NCBI GenBank assembly: GCA_031551865.1
Contig: JAVBMY010000009.1
Coordinates: forward strand, 26,241-90,240
Source of the DNA: Rikenella sp031551865
Lineage (GTDB): Bacteria > Bacteroidota > Bacteroidia > Bacteroidales > Rikenellaceae
Length of the DNA: 64,000 bases
Reading direction: 5' to 3'
Below the pieces are notes generated by a model. That model searched no databases and was not told where the DNA came from. It was given only the letters and a program-made list of their open reading frames with translations. Made by a program: the position numbers and the translations under genes. This document shows positions 45,621 to 54,364 of this stretch, piece by piece. Positions within the stretch are counted from its first letter, which is position 1. Each line of letters starts with the position of its first letter.

Positions 45621-46948
45621 TGGTTCAACAAAAAGAGGCCACGTTTACCTGTATAGAGGAACAAGCCCCGGATCGCCGCTCCGTCGGGCCAGAAACCGGA
45701 GATTTGCTCCATTGCAAAGATGGCAGCATCAGCGACACGGCAAACCTTGAAAGCATGGGCAATACAGAAAATCCCGGAAGCACAGGCGGTACAAACAATC
45801 CGGGAAGTACTGTCCGTACCAAGAATCTTGACAGTCCCGGGAGCGAAGAAAATTTCACATCCCTCGGAAACGAAGAAGATTCTACAGTTCCCGGAGACGA
45901 AGAAGACTTCGAGAGCATAGGGGCCGAAGAGGAGCTCTACGAACACTTCAGCGTCACCGCCGACAAAGGGCAAGGGCTGCTACGGATCGACAAATTCCTC
46001 GTCACCCGGCTCGAAAACCGCTCGCGCAGCCGCATCCAGGCCGCCGCCGACGCCGGAAACATTCTCGTGGGCGGCCAGCCTGTCAAATCGAGCTACAAAG
46101 TCAAGCCGGGCGACATCATTTCTATCGTCCTCCCCTATCCTCCGCGGCGCCTTGAGATCATTCCCGAAAACATTCCGCTCGACATCGTCTACGAAGACGA
46201 CCAACTGCTCGTCGTGAACAAAACCGCAGGAATGGTCGTCCACCCCGGCCACGGCAACTACAGCGGCACGCTCGTCAACGCGCTGACCTACCACCTGCAT
46301 GGGCTCGAAATGTTCAGCAGCGGCGACCTGCGCGCCGGGCTCGTACATCGCATCGACAAAGACACCAGCGGCCTGCTCGTGATCGCCAAAAACGAACGGT
46401 CGCACGCTTTCCTCGCCCGCCAATTCTTCGACCACACCACCAGCCGCACCTACCACGCATTGGTGTGGGGCAATCTGTCCGACGACGAAGGCACCATCGA
46501 AGGCAACATCGGCCGCAGCATCAGCGACCGCCTGCAAATGGCCGTCCTGCCGACCGACAACCCTAACGGCAAACATGCCGTGACACACTACCGCGTACTG
46601 GAACGGCTCGGCTACGTGAACCTCGTGGAGTGCCGTCTCGAAACCGGCCGCACTCACCAGATCCGCGTACACATGCGCCACATCGGGCACCCTTTGTTCA
46701 ACGACGAGCGCTACGGCGGCGACCGCATCCTGAAAGGCACCACCTTCAGCAAATACAAACAATTCGTCGAAAACTGTTTCGCGCTGATGCCTCGCCAGGC
46801 CCTGCACGCCCTGAGCCTTGGCTTCACCCATCCCATGACCCGCCAGCGGATGGAATTCACCTCGGAATATCCGGCCGACTTTGCCGCCGTGCTCGAAAAA
46901 TGGCGGGGGTATGTGCAACACCGCGAAATAGAAGGCGGCGAGGAATAA
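45620..46948 (+). CDS. rluD: Ribosomal large-subunit pseudouridine synthase D, with extended N-terminus
   Basis: Isomerises uridines in 23S rRNA helix 69. The 442-aa protein has an S4 domain (about 115-170: LRIDKFLVTRLENRSRSRIQ) and a catalytic domain with HRIDKDTSGLLV (D246). Family length is about 325-350; the extra comes from an N-terminal extension of about 110 residues, acidic and Gly/Asn/Ser-rich, holding six 9-residue repeats (47-100). Start at 45620 overlaps the PASTA gene's stop. A start just before the S4 domain is also possible, but no strong alternative is seen and the frame is open. Confidence 0.93.
   Translation: MVQQKEATFTCIEEQAPDRRSVGPETGDLLHCKDGSISDTANLESMGNTENPGSTGGTNNPGSTVRTKNLDSPGSEENFTSLGNEEDSTVPGDEEDFESIGAEEELYEHFSVTADKGQGLLRIDKFLVTRLENRSRSRIQAAADAGNILVGGQPVKSSYKVKPGDIISIVLPYPPRRLEIIPENIPLDIVYEDDQLLVVNKTAGMVVHPGHGNYSGTLVNALTYHLHGLEMFSSGDLRAGLVHRIDKDTSGLLVIAKNERSHAFLARQFFDHTTSRTYHALVWGNLSDDEGTIEGNIGRSISDRLQMAVLPTDNPNGKHAVTHYRVLERLGYVNLVECRLETGRTHQIRVHMRHIGHPLFNDERYGGDRILKGTTFSKYKQFVENCFALMPRQALHALSLGFTHPMTRQRMEFTSEYPADFAAVLEKWRGYVQHREIEGGEE
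45758..45919 (+). repeat. Six 27-bp tandem repeats in the rluD 5' region
   Basis: In-frame units coding for GNTENPGST, GGTNNPGST, VRTKNLDSP, GSEENFTSL, GNEEDSTVP and GDEEDFESI. The first two and last two pairs are closest, showing graded divergence. A seventh partial unit (GAEEE) follows. Confidence 0.8.
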
Positions 46949-47164
46949 ATCCGCCCACTTCCCTGGCCAAATCCCGGCCAATTCCATCGCGGGCACAGCC
47001 GGGGAGCCTTCACCGTGATTAGTTAATCTGGATCATTTCAATCACCATTTGCATCTGCCCCCCGGTTGCGCCCGGGATGGCATGTTTTGCGATTACTCTC
47101 AAGAAGAAATATTCCGTACATTTCCCCGATTCTTCGTATCTTTAAAAATAAATCATCCTGTGCC

Positions 47165-47629
47165 ATGACCAACCGCACCTTCACCATCATCAAACCCGAC
47201 GCCGTGGGAAGCGGCAACACCGGGAAAATACTTGCCCGCATCGAAGCCGCCGGGTTCCGCATCATCGCGTTGAAAATGTGTTACCTGAGCCGTAGCGACG
47301 CCGAAAAATTCTACCACGTACACCAAGAGCGTCCGTTCTTCCGCAACCTGTATCTGTTTATGACCTCGGGGCCGATCGTGGCCGCCGTACTGGAAAAAGA
47401 GAATGCCGTGGCCGATTTTCGTGCGCTGATCGGCAGAACCAACCCCGCTGAAGCCGATGAAAACACCATTCGCCGGATGTTCGCCGCCAGCAAAACCCGC
47501 AACGCGATCCATGCCTCGGACAGCAACGAGAACGCGGCTTGGGAGGCATCGTTCTTCTTCTGCGACAAAGAGATCATCGACACCCGCTATGCCCTGCCGG
47601 TCGGCGAAGACGAGATCGACAGCGACTAA
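47165..47629 (+). CDS. ndk: Nucleoside-diphosphate kinase
   Basis: Transfers phosphate between nucleoside di- and triphosphates. From ATG 47165 (MTNRTFTIIKPDAVGSGNTG) the 154-aa protein has the phosphohistidine in RNAIHASDS and the KTRN/SFFF regions of the family. Frame text before 47165 does not belong to the family. Confidence 0.96.
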   Translation: MTNRTFTIIKPDAVGSGNTGKILARIEAAGFRIIALKMCYLSRSDAEKFYHVHQERPFFRNLYLFMTSGPIVAAVLEKENAVADFRALIGRTNPAEADENTIRRMFAASKTRNAIHASDSNENAAWEASFFFCDKEIIDTRYALPVGEDEIDSD

Positions 47630-47970
47630 AACTAAATGCAAAATCCCGTATCCCTTTCGTATGGGAGTTGTAGCCGTATTGAAGGATATATAAGTACCGC
47701 GCCGACAATTACGCCCTACTCTCTTCTAGTGCCGGGCACATGGCGTACAATAAAGATCCCGCACCTATAACTGCGGGAGGGATGAATTTAGTAGCCGTAT
47801 TATCCCCTTTCAGGCTTGCCGCATCCATTCGGACCTGGCGGCGCGGGCGTCCAGCGTGCGTAAAAAACAGACTGGGCGCCCGGGCTGCGGATTTTCCCAG
47901 ATAACCCGAAAGAGTCCTGGGAACCAAGCCAAAGCTAAAAAAAGCCTAAAAAGGGGATTATTCCGAAAGA
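47630..47970. other. 341-bp gap between ndk and the kinase gene
   Basis: No convincing open frame. It holds an 11-base direct repeat GTAGCCGTATT (47670-47680 and 47791-47801), a 7-bp hairpin TCCCGCA/TGCGGGA (47757-47778), and the 13-mer CTGGGCGCCCGGG (47872-47884) also present at 31382. Convergent genes flank it. Confidence 0.6.
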
Positions 47971-49026
47971 TTACGGACGGCCGACCAGTTCTGTCCGGAG
48001 ACGCCAGCCGAGCCGCGGCGTATGGCTTTCGATCATTCTCAAAAGCGGCGAAGAAACCAATGAGGTGGTCTTAAGAAAATTACAGGCTTTGCACCGGCCG
48101 GCCAGAAGGGCTTCGGGATCGAAAATGATCCGGTCCGAATCGTGATAGCGCCCGTAGAGTTCCGGATATTCGGCCAGCGCCCGGATGCTCAGCGAAATAA
48201 CCGCCGCCGGATAGTCGTCGGCATAGGCTCCGACCGAGAGGCCCGATGCAACGAGCGGATGGCGGTATCCTTCGCTCCCGTTCCCGGCAGGCGGCACCGG
48301 TGTAGCAGAAAAAGGCATCGAAGGTAACCACAGGTCATCGTAATCGATCAGCACCAAAGTGCCGTCGGAACGTACGATGATATTCTCGGGTTTCAGGTCG
48401 CCGTGGGCCCAAGACTGTCGGAGCAGCCACAAAGCCAACGCATCGAAGCGGGCCGACAAACCACGCAACTCCCGACGATTCCCTGCCAATGCGGCCTCGC
48501 CTATGGCTATGGCCAGCGAACGCCCCTCGGCCCACTCCATCAGCAGCACGTCATAGCTGGCCGGAATGCCCTCGTCGCTGAATACCGTCATTTCATCGGA
48601 AAGCAACTCGAAACCGAGCACGTACCTATTCCCCTGAGGGTTACTCCCGCAGGTTTCAGTAAGTCCGGCGCCCTGCCATCCGGGCAATCCTTTCGGCTCC
48701 TGAAAGCAAAACAGCCGCTTCATCGCGGCATATCTTTCGCGGCGTCCTTCCTGAGCGCGGGTAAAGCACTTCAGTGCTTTATACCCGTCACCGGTGTTTG
48801 TCTTAAAAACCGCGCCGAATCCTCCGGCCGAAAAACAAGGCCTTCCATCCGCATCCGGCACATAAAGCGTCTCCCGGCGAAACCCCTCTCCTTCAAGTTC
48901 GGTATCGTTTTGCCGGAAATCACAGGCAAAAGCAGGCGCAGACCGCAACGGCCATAGTGTCCGAAAAAGAGCGTCAGGGTTAGTGACGCTCTCAAGGTAC
49001 TGGGATATGGAGGGATAATCAGTCAT
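47971..49026 (-). CDS. Soluble Hanks-type protein kinase-like protein
   Basis: The 351-aa protein has the conserved kinase features: glycine loop SAGGFGAVFK (67-75), the lysine in YKALKCF, hinge MEWAEG, catalytic loop HGDLKPENIIV with Asp and Asn, and DYD in place of DFG in LIDYDDLWLP. The C-lobe is short and lacks a clear helical tail; there is no membrane helix or PASTA repeat. It is probably active on protein or on a small molecule such as a sugar; kinases of this shape are common in gut Bacteroidetes and poorly studied. It is followed by a 341-bp gap and preceded by 78 bp. Confidence 0.8.
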   Translation of the reverse strand: MTDYPSISQYLESVTNPDALFRTLWPLRSAPAFACDFRQNDTELEGEGFRRETLYVPDADGRPCFSAGGFGAVFKTNTGDGYKALKCFTRAQEGRRERYAAMKRLFCFQEPKGLPGWQGAGLTETCGSNPQGNRYVLGFELLSDEMTVFSDEGIPASYDVLLMEWAEGRSLAIAIGEAALAGNRRELRGLSARFDALALWLLRQSWAHGDLKPENIIVRSDGTLVLIDYDDLWLPSMPFSATPVPPAGNGSEGYRHPLVASGLSVGAYADDYPAAVISLSIRALAEYPELYGRYHDSDRIIFDPEALLAGRCKACNFLKTTSLVSSPLLRMIESHTPRLGWRLRTELVGRP

Positions 49027-49104
49027 TACCGCAGTGCAGGCCGCAGAGTGTTCCCGCGACTACCGAGAAACAGCAGAAACTCCGCAAGGCGCTCCCAAAT
49101 AACA

Positions 49105-50307
49105 TCAGGCCGTACGGCCGGGATAGACTTTGAGCGCTTCTTCGAGCACCCGGACGGCTTCGCGCAGGTCTTCGACCTTCAGGACATAGGCCAGGCGCAC
49201 TTGTCTCCGGCCGCGTTCGGGCTCGGAATAGAAACCCGAAGCGGGAGCCAGCATGACGGTTTTCCCCTCGAACTCGAACGATTCGAGCAACCATTGGGCA
49301 AAACGGTCGGCATCGTCCACCGGCAGTTCGGCAATGGTATAGAACGCCCCTTGCGGCACCGGGCTGCGGACACCTTCGATCCGGTTGAGCGCATCGACCA
49401 GGAAATTGCGGCGGGCCTTGTATTCGTTATGTACCTCGGCGAAATACTCCGGCGGGGTGCCGACAGCGGCTTCTGCGGCCACTTGGCCGAGGTAGGGAGC
49501 GCACAACCGGGCCTGCCCCATGCGCAGGGCGGCGGCAATGATGTCGGGATTTCGGCTCACGAGCGCCCCGATGCGGGCACCGCACATGCTGTAGCGCTTC
49601 GACACCGAATCAGCCATGATCGCATGGCGTTCGAGCCCGTCGAGGGCCAGCACCGACTGGTGGCAGGCGCCGTCGTAGCAGAAATCGCTGTACACTTCGT
49701 CGGTGATCAGGTAGAGGTCGTGGCGCAGAACGACATCGCGCAGTTTCAGCAACTCGTCGCGGCTATAGAGGTATCCCGTCGGATTGTTGGGGTTGCAGAT
49801 CAGGATGGCGCGGGTGCGCGGAGTGATCAGCCGCTCGAAATCTTCGATCGGCGGCAGGGCGAAATTCTGCTCGATATACGAAGTCACGGGGACGATATCG
49901 ACCCCGGCTTCAGCGGCGAATCCGTTATAATTGGCGTAATACGGCTCGGGAACGATAATCTGGTCTCCGCGGTCGCACGTGGCCAGCATCGCAAACAACA
50001 AAGCTTCGGAGCCTCCGGTCGTCACGATGATCTGCTCGGGAGTCAGCGGACCCGTACCGTGTTCGCTGTAAAACTCAGCCAAACGCGAACGATAGCTGGC
50101 AATTCCTGCGGAATGCGTATACTCGATAACTTGGGTATCCAACGACCGGATGGCCTGAAGGGCCACCTCCGGCGTACGGATGTCGGGTTGTCCGATATTG
50201 AGGTGATAGACCTTGGTTCCACGGGCTTTGGCAGCATCGGCATAGGGAACGAGTTTGCGGATGGGCGACGGTGGAACGGCAAGGCCGGTATGCGATATCT
50301 TGGGCAT
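49105..50307 (-). CDS. Class I/II pyridoxal-phosphate aminotransferase
   Basis: The 400-aa protein from ATG 50307 (MPKISHTG) is of the aspartate/aromatic aminotransferase fold. The cofactor Lys is in MADSVSKRYSMCGARIG, with NPNNPTGYLYS, DEVYSDF and the phosphate-binding region GGSEALLFAM. Substrate cannot be fixed; aspartate or an aromatic acid is likely. A minus-strand TATCTTTG (50376 to 50369) is its promoter. It is divergent from pssA. Confidence 0.92.
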   Translation of the reverse strand: MPKISHTGLAVPPSPIRKLVPYADAAKARGTKVYHLNIGQPDIRTPEVALQAIRSLDTQVIEYTHSAGIASYRSRLAEFYSEHGTGPLTPEQIIVTTGGSEALLFAMLATCDRGDQIIVPEPYYANYNGFAAEAGVDIVPVTSYIEQNFALPPIEDFERLITPRTRAILICNPNNPTGYLYSRDELLKLRDVVLRHDLYLITDEVYSDFCYDGACHQSVLALDGLERHAIMADSVSKRYSMCGARIGALVSRNPDIIAAALRMGQARLCAPYLGQVAAEAAVGTPPEYFAEVHNEYKARRNFLVDALNRIEGVRSPVPQGAFYTIAELPVDDADRFAQWLLESFEFEGKTVMLAPASGFYSEPERGRRQVRLAYVLKVEDLREAVRVLEEALKVYPGRTA

Positions 50308-50368
50308 AAAAGGGCAAAATGGGTACGTAAACAACCCCCGGAATACAATAAAGCAAAACCCGGGTGTC

Positions 50369-50395
50369 CAAAGATAGTGATTTTACTTATATTTG
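50369..50395. promoter_or_regulatory. Divergent -7 elements, aminotransferase and pssA
   Basis: Minus-strand TATCTTTG (50376 to 50369) and plus-strand TATATTTG (50388-50395), 11 bp apart, facing away from each other. Confidence 0.6.
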
Positions 50396-50509
50396 CTAAT
50401 TCTTAGCATCCTTTCGATACGGCACACAAACAGCCGCCCACCGGCCGATAAACCACGCCCGGACGATGGTCAGGTGTCCTTTCGTTGACCTATAAAACCA
50501 CTGCATACC

Positions 50510-51229
50510 ATGAACAAAGCCATTAAATTCATACCCAACCTCCTTACCTTGTTGAACCTGGCCTCGGGCTGTATCGCCACCGTGATGGCCCTGTGGGGAA
50601 AATTCGACATGGCCTTCTGGATGGTGGTGATCGCTGCCGTGTTCGATTTCTCCGACGGATTCGCCGCCCGCGCCCTGAAAGCCTATTCGCCGATGGGAAA
50701 AGAGCTCGACTCGCTGGCCGACATGGTCAGTTTCGGCGTGGCTCCGTCGATGGCCATGTTCACTTTGCTGCAAGGCAAGGGGCTGGAGTGGACGTGGGCC
50801 GCTTTGGCTTTCGTATTGGCGATGTTCTCGGCCCTCAGGCTCGCCAAATTCAATATCGACGAACGGCAAAGCGAAGAATTCCTCGGACTTCCGACCCCGG
50901 CTTGCGCCCTGTTTTTCGTTTCGCTGGGGGGCATATTCGGCATGACCACATTACTCAGCAGCCCGGTTTTTCTATTCTCGGCCATTGCCGTGTTCTCGCT
51001 GCTAATGGTGTCTGACATCCCCATGTTCGCGCTGAAATTCAAGAGTTTTAAATGGCAGGGCAACGAGTTGCGCTACTGCTTCCTGATCTTTTGTCTTCTT
51101 ACCTTCGGCCTTCTTGCCTGTCCGATCGCCTTCACCATCCATTGGGCCGTCGTATTGATTATCCCGACCTACATTCTGATTTCCATCGTAAGGGCCCTGA
51201 TCCTCGGGGGCCGAAAAACTGCAGAGTAA
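50510..51229 (+). CDS. pssA: CDP-diacylglycerol-serine O-phosphatidyltransferase
   Basis: Makes phosphatidylserine, precursor of phosphatidylethanolamine, in the inner membrane. The 239-aa protein has the CDP-alcohol phosphotransferase motif DGFAARALKAYSPMGKELD (followed by SLAD), and about six to seven membrane helices. Bacterial type II pssA is of this shape. It is followed by 96 bp to a porin gene and its promoter. Confidence 0.92.
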   Translation: MNKAIKFIPNLLTLLNLASGCIATVMALWGKFDMAFWMVVIAAVFDFSDGFAARALKAYSPMGKELDSLADMVSFGVAPSMAMFTLLQGKGLEWTWAALAFVLAMFSALRLAKFNIDERQSEEFLGLPTPACALFFVSLGGIFGMTTLLSSPVFLFSAIAVFSLLMVSDIPMFALKFKSFKWQGNELRYCFLIFCLLTFGLLACPIAFTIHWAVVLIIPTYILISIVRALILGGRKTAE

Positions 51230-51306
51230 AATCCCCGGCGCCGGACTTGTTGACAGCCTGTTAACATCTTCGGAGCCAACAGGAACGCATATTTCGCAAA
51301 AAACAC

Positions 51307-51314
51307 TACCTTTG
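51307..51314 (+). promoter_or_regulatory. Promoter -7 element of the porin gene
   Basis: TACCTTTG, 12 nt before the ATG at 51326, giving a very short leader. Confidence 0.55.
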
Positions 51315-51325
51315 CAGCGCTCACA

Positions 51326-53476
51326 ATGCGGCCTTGCGCCGCAGTGCAGATGGTAATCAACCGCTCCACACATAGCCACATCCGCCGATCGTTGCGGAAC
51401 CTCGCAGGACTGCTGTCGTTGACGGCCGCCCTATTCTTTTTTTCCCCAGCCGCCCAGGCGCAGGGCACCATCCGCTATCCGTACGACAACAGCATGACCA
51501 ACCGCTCGGGCCAACTGCCCGGGCTTGGCCTCCCGCAATACGACGAAAACGGCCAGCTCATCGACCCCAATGCCCCGCCGGAGCAGGACACCGTCCCGAA
51601 AAAACCACGCAAACCGCGTAAACCCCTCGAATCCTTCTACTTCGACGATTCCACCCGCCAGAATCCCATCTTTTCGTGGAGCGTCAACCTCGAAACCAAC
51701 GACGTCACCCTGCACGATGTCGACACCCTGCTGTCCGGCTACGAAGTCGATTACCCGTTCCTGAAACAGGACATAGGCAGCGCCTCGCTCGGCAACCTCG
51801 GCGGCGCCACCATCCCGCTACGCTACATCGACAGGCCGCAGATTATCAATTTCGAATTCGTCAAAGCCTGGCGGGCCTACCAAAAAAGGCCCGAGGACAT
51901 CCGGTTCTACAATGCCCGGATGCCTTATACCAACATATCCTATGAAATGTCGGGGCAACGCGCCTTCGAAGAGAGCCTTTTCCACATCATCCTCTCGCAA
52001 AACATCTCGCCCTCGACTAGCGTCAACATCGACTACCACGCCGACGGAACCAAAGGCTCCTACACCAACCAGAAGGCGATGGACAAAAACTTCTCGGCCA
52101 ACTTCGCCCACACCGGCAAGCGCTACGCCATCCACGCCGGATACATTTACAACACCGGCAACATCAACGAAAACGGCGGAGTGCAGAATCCGGCCGACGT
52201 GCGGGACACCCTCTTCAAACAAGCCAACAACATCCCCGTCAACCTGACCAAGGCCAACAACCTCTACAAAGGCAACACCTTCTACCTGACCCAGTCGTAC
52301 GCCCAACCCCTGCGCCGCCAGAAGCAGTCTGAGCTCACTATCTCCGAGATCCCCTCGATCTTCTTCGGTAACTCAATCGAATACACGACCTACAAGAAAA
52401 CGTACACCGACACTACTTCCACGTTCTACGACAACTACTACATCGACCCGCTAAACACGCGCGATTCAGTGCACGAAGCGCTGGCCGACATTCGCTTTTT
52501 CGTCCGCGTACAGCCCTACAGTCGCACCGGGGTGCTTGGCATCGTCACCGGCGGCGTAGGTGCCGAACTGAACAACTACCACATCGATATTCCCGCCGCT
52601 TATGCAGGGGCTTACAACTTCGGAGGCAAGACCTCCGACAATTCCTATTTCCTCTACGGCAACGCCACGGGTGCAGTAAGCCGCTATGTCCACTGGGAGG
52701 CCGACGGGCAGTTCTACTTCGCCGGCCACCACATGGGCGACTTCGAACTCGGCGGGCAACTTTCGTTAAGCGCCTACATCCGGCAGCAGCCGCTCACCCT
52801 GACCGGCGCGATCCGCATCACCAACGAAACTCCCGAGTTCTGGCAAGAGAACTACTTCTCGAACCACTACGCCTGGCAACTCGACCTCTCCCGCGAACAA
52901 TCCACCACCTTCAGCGCCTCGCTCACCATGCCCTCACGCGGGCTTGAGCTTGGAGCCAACTACCAGGTGGTCAACAACCGCGTCTACTACGGGCCCAATG
53001 TGGTGCCGCTCCAATACGGCTCGGCGCTCAACATGCTCGACATCTACCTGCGCAAAGACTTCAAACTGGGCATTTTCCGCCTGAACCACCGTATACTGAT
53101 GCAGTGGAGCTCGAATCAGGAAGTGGCCCCCGCGCCTTTGCTTTCAGCCTACCTCTCCTACTACCTCGACATTCCCGTGGTACGCGACGTACTGCAAATC
53201 CAGCTCGGGGTGGACTGCCGCTACAACACCGAATACTACGCCTACGCCTACGACCCCGCCCTCGGGCAATTCTACACCCAACAGAACGAAAAGCTGGGCA
53301 ACTACCCCTACCTCGACGCCTTCGTCTCCGCCAAATGGAAACGCGCGCGCTTCATGATCAAGGGGCAACACTGGAACCAGAACCTCTTCGGAGACAACAA
53401 CTACTTCCAGGTAGTCAACTATCCGCAAAACCGGACTATGTTGAAATTTGCCATATCGTGGTCCTTCTACGATTAA
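51326..53476 (+). CDS. Putative outer-membrane porin (Porin_10-like family)
   Basis: The 716-aa protein has a signal peptide (about 1-46; a later ATG at 51350, MVINRS, is possible), a Pro/Lys-rich linker (about 85-100) and a long beta-rich region with alternating hydrophobic residues and many Tyr/Asn. The middle matches the Bacteroidetes putative-porin family: IPLRYIDRPQIINFEFVKAW, SYEMSGQRAFEESLFHIILSQNI. The C-terminus ends in FAISWSFYD, near-aromatic. It probably forms a channel or stable barrel in the outer membrane; the substrate is unknown. It stands alone. Confidence 0.85.
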   Translation: MRPCAAVQMVINRSTHSHIRRSLRNLAGLLSLTAALFFFSPAAQAQGTIRYPYDNSMTNRSGQLPGLGLPQYDENGQLIDPNAPPEQDTVPKKPRKPRKPLESFYFDDSTRQNPIFSWSVNLETNDVTLHDVDTLLSGYEVDYPFLKQDIGSASLGNLGGATIPLRYIDRPQIINFEFVKAWRAYQKRPEDIRFYNARMPYTNISYEMSGQRAFEESLFHIILSQNISPSTSVNIDYHADGTKGSYTNQKAMDKNFSANFAHTGKRYAIHAGYIYNTGNINENGGVQNPADVRDTLFKQANNIPVNLTKANNLYKGNTFYLTQSYAQPLRRQKQSELTISEIPSIFFGNSIEYTTYKKTYTDTTSTFYDNYYIDPLNTRDSVHEALADIRFFVRVQPYSRTGVLGIVTGGVGAELNNYHIDIPAAYAGAYNFGGKTSDNSYFLYGNATGAVSRYVHWEADGQFYFAGHHMGDFELGGQLSLSAYIRQQPLTLTGAIRITNETPEFWQENYFSNHYAWQLDLSREQSTTFSASLTMPSRGLELGANYQVVNNRVYYGPNVVPLQYGSALNMLDIYLRKDFKLGIFRLNHRILMQWSSNQEVAPAPLLSAYLSYYLDIPVVRDVLQIQLGVDCRYNTEYYAYAYDPALGQFYTQQNEKLGNYPYLDAFVSAKWKRARFMIKGQHWNQNLFGDNNYFQVVNYPQNRTMLKFAISWSFYD

Positions 53477-53575
53477 ATTGGCACGAAATCTGATCAAGGA
53501 AGATCATTATTGAATTTTAGGGTCGACGGAGAGATGGCTTTTCGAGCGTTTGCGACCCGCCCTAAAAAACAACAT

Positions 53576-54250
53576 ATGAGACATAGAATAAAGCAGGTGC
53601 TCGTCATGCTCGCCATGATCACAGCCACTGACTTTGTATTGGTAAGCTGCTCGTCGCGGGGCGACCTTTCGCTGAGCCCTTCGGTCGCAGACATCGACGC
53701 CGCATCGTGCGGACCCATCTCGCCCTATGACCAGCTCATGCGGGCTATAGGGGCCAAAGAAAACATCGACTGGCGCCTGCTGGCCGCCATCGCGTACCAG
53801 GAATCCCGCTTCACCCCCGAAATTCGGTCGCACCGCGGGGCCAAAGGACTGATGCAAATCACGTCCAAGACCGCCCGGGCATTCGACACCGATCCCGACC
53901 TGCTCAACGACCCGGCCGTCAACATTACCGTAGCCGTGAAATTGCTGAAACATATCGACTCTTCGCTGCGCTTCAGTTCCTCGACTTCGCCCGACGACCG
54001 TCTGAAAATTACCCTCGCCTGCTACAACGGCGGCATCGGGCACATCTACGATGCCCGGCGCCTGGCCGCCAAACAAGGTGCAAACTACAACTCATGGGCC
54101 TCGTTGCGCGACTATGTCACCATGAAAGGTACCGACGAATGGGTCGGCGACGAAAGTATACGCAACGGCAGCTTTCTGGGGCACGAAACCGTGGCCTTCG
54201 TCGACAAAGTAATGAATACCTATCGTAAATACTGCGAAAACTACATCTAA
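53576..54250 (+). CDS. Lytic transglycosylase (SLT, GH23) lipoprotein
   Basis: Cleaves peptidoglycan glycan strands from the periplasmic face. From ATG 53576 the protein is 224 aa, with a lipobox (LVSC, Cys25) and a GH23 domain: catalytic Glu76 in AIAYQESRF, then GAKGLMQITSKTARAF, NITVAVKLLKHID and LACYNGGIGHI. It is of the MltF/Slt catalytic type without a binding domain. It follows the porin gene by 99 bp and has its own terminator. Confidence 0.93.
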   Translation: MRHRIKQVLVMLAMITATDFVLVSCSSRGDLSLSPSVADIDAASCGPISPYDQLMRAIGAKENIDWRLLAAIAYQESRFTPEIRSHRGAKGLMQITSKTARAFDTDPDLLNDPAVNITVAVKLLKHIDSSLRFSSSTSPDDRLKITLACYNGGIGHIYDARRLAAKQGANYNSWASLRDYVTMKGTDEWVGDESIRNGSFLGHETVAFVDKVMNTYRKYCENYI

Positions 54251-54280
54251 CCCCGGCTCATAAAAATGGGCGGTATATAA

Positions 54281-54326
54281 AAAGAGGCGGCGCATGATTG
54301 TTTCATGCGCCGCCTTTTCTGTTTTC
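54281..54326 (+). terminator. Terminator of the lytic transglycosylase gene
   Basis: AGGCGGCGCATGA (54285-54297) with TCATGCGCCGCCT (54303-54315), then TTTCTGTTTTC. Confidence 0.9.
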
Positions 54327-54364
54327 TATAAAATGTAAGACACCTTACACTCCCCGGCAACGGG

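Noticed and set aside
45758..45919. CRISPR array
   Set aside because: The 27-bp units are directly adjacent, in frame and diverged, with no spacers; they code for peptide repeats.
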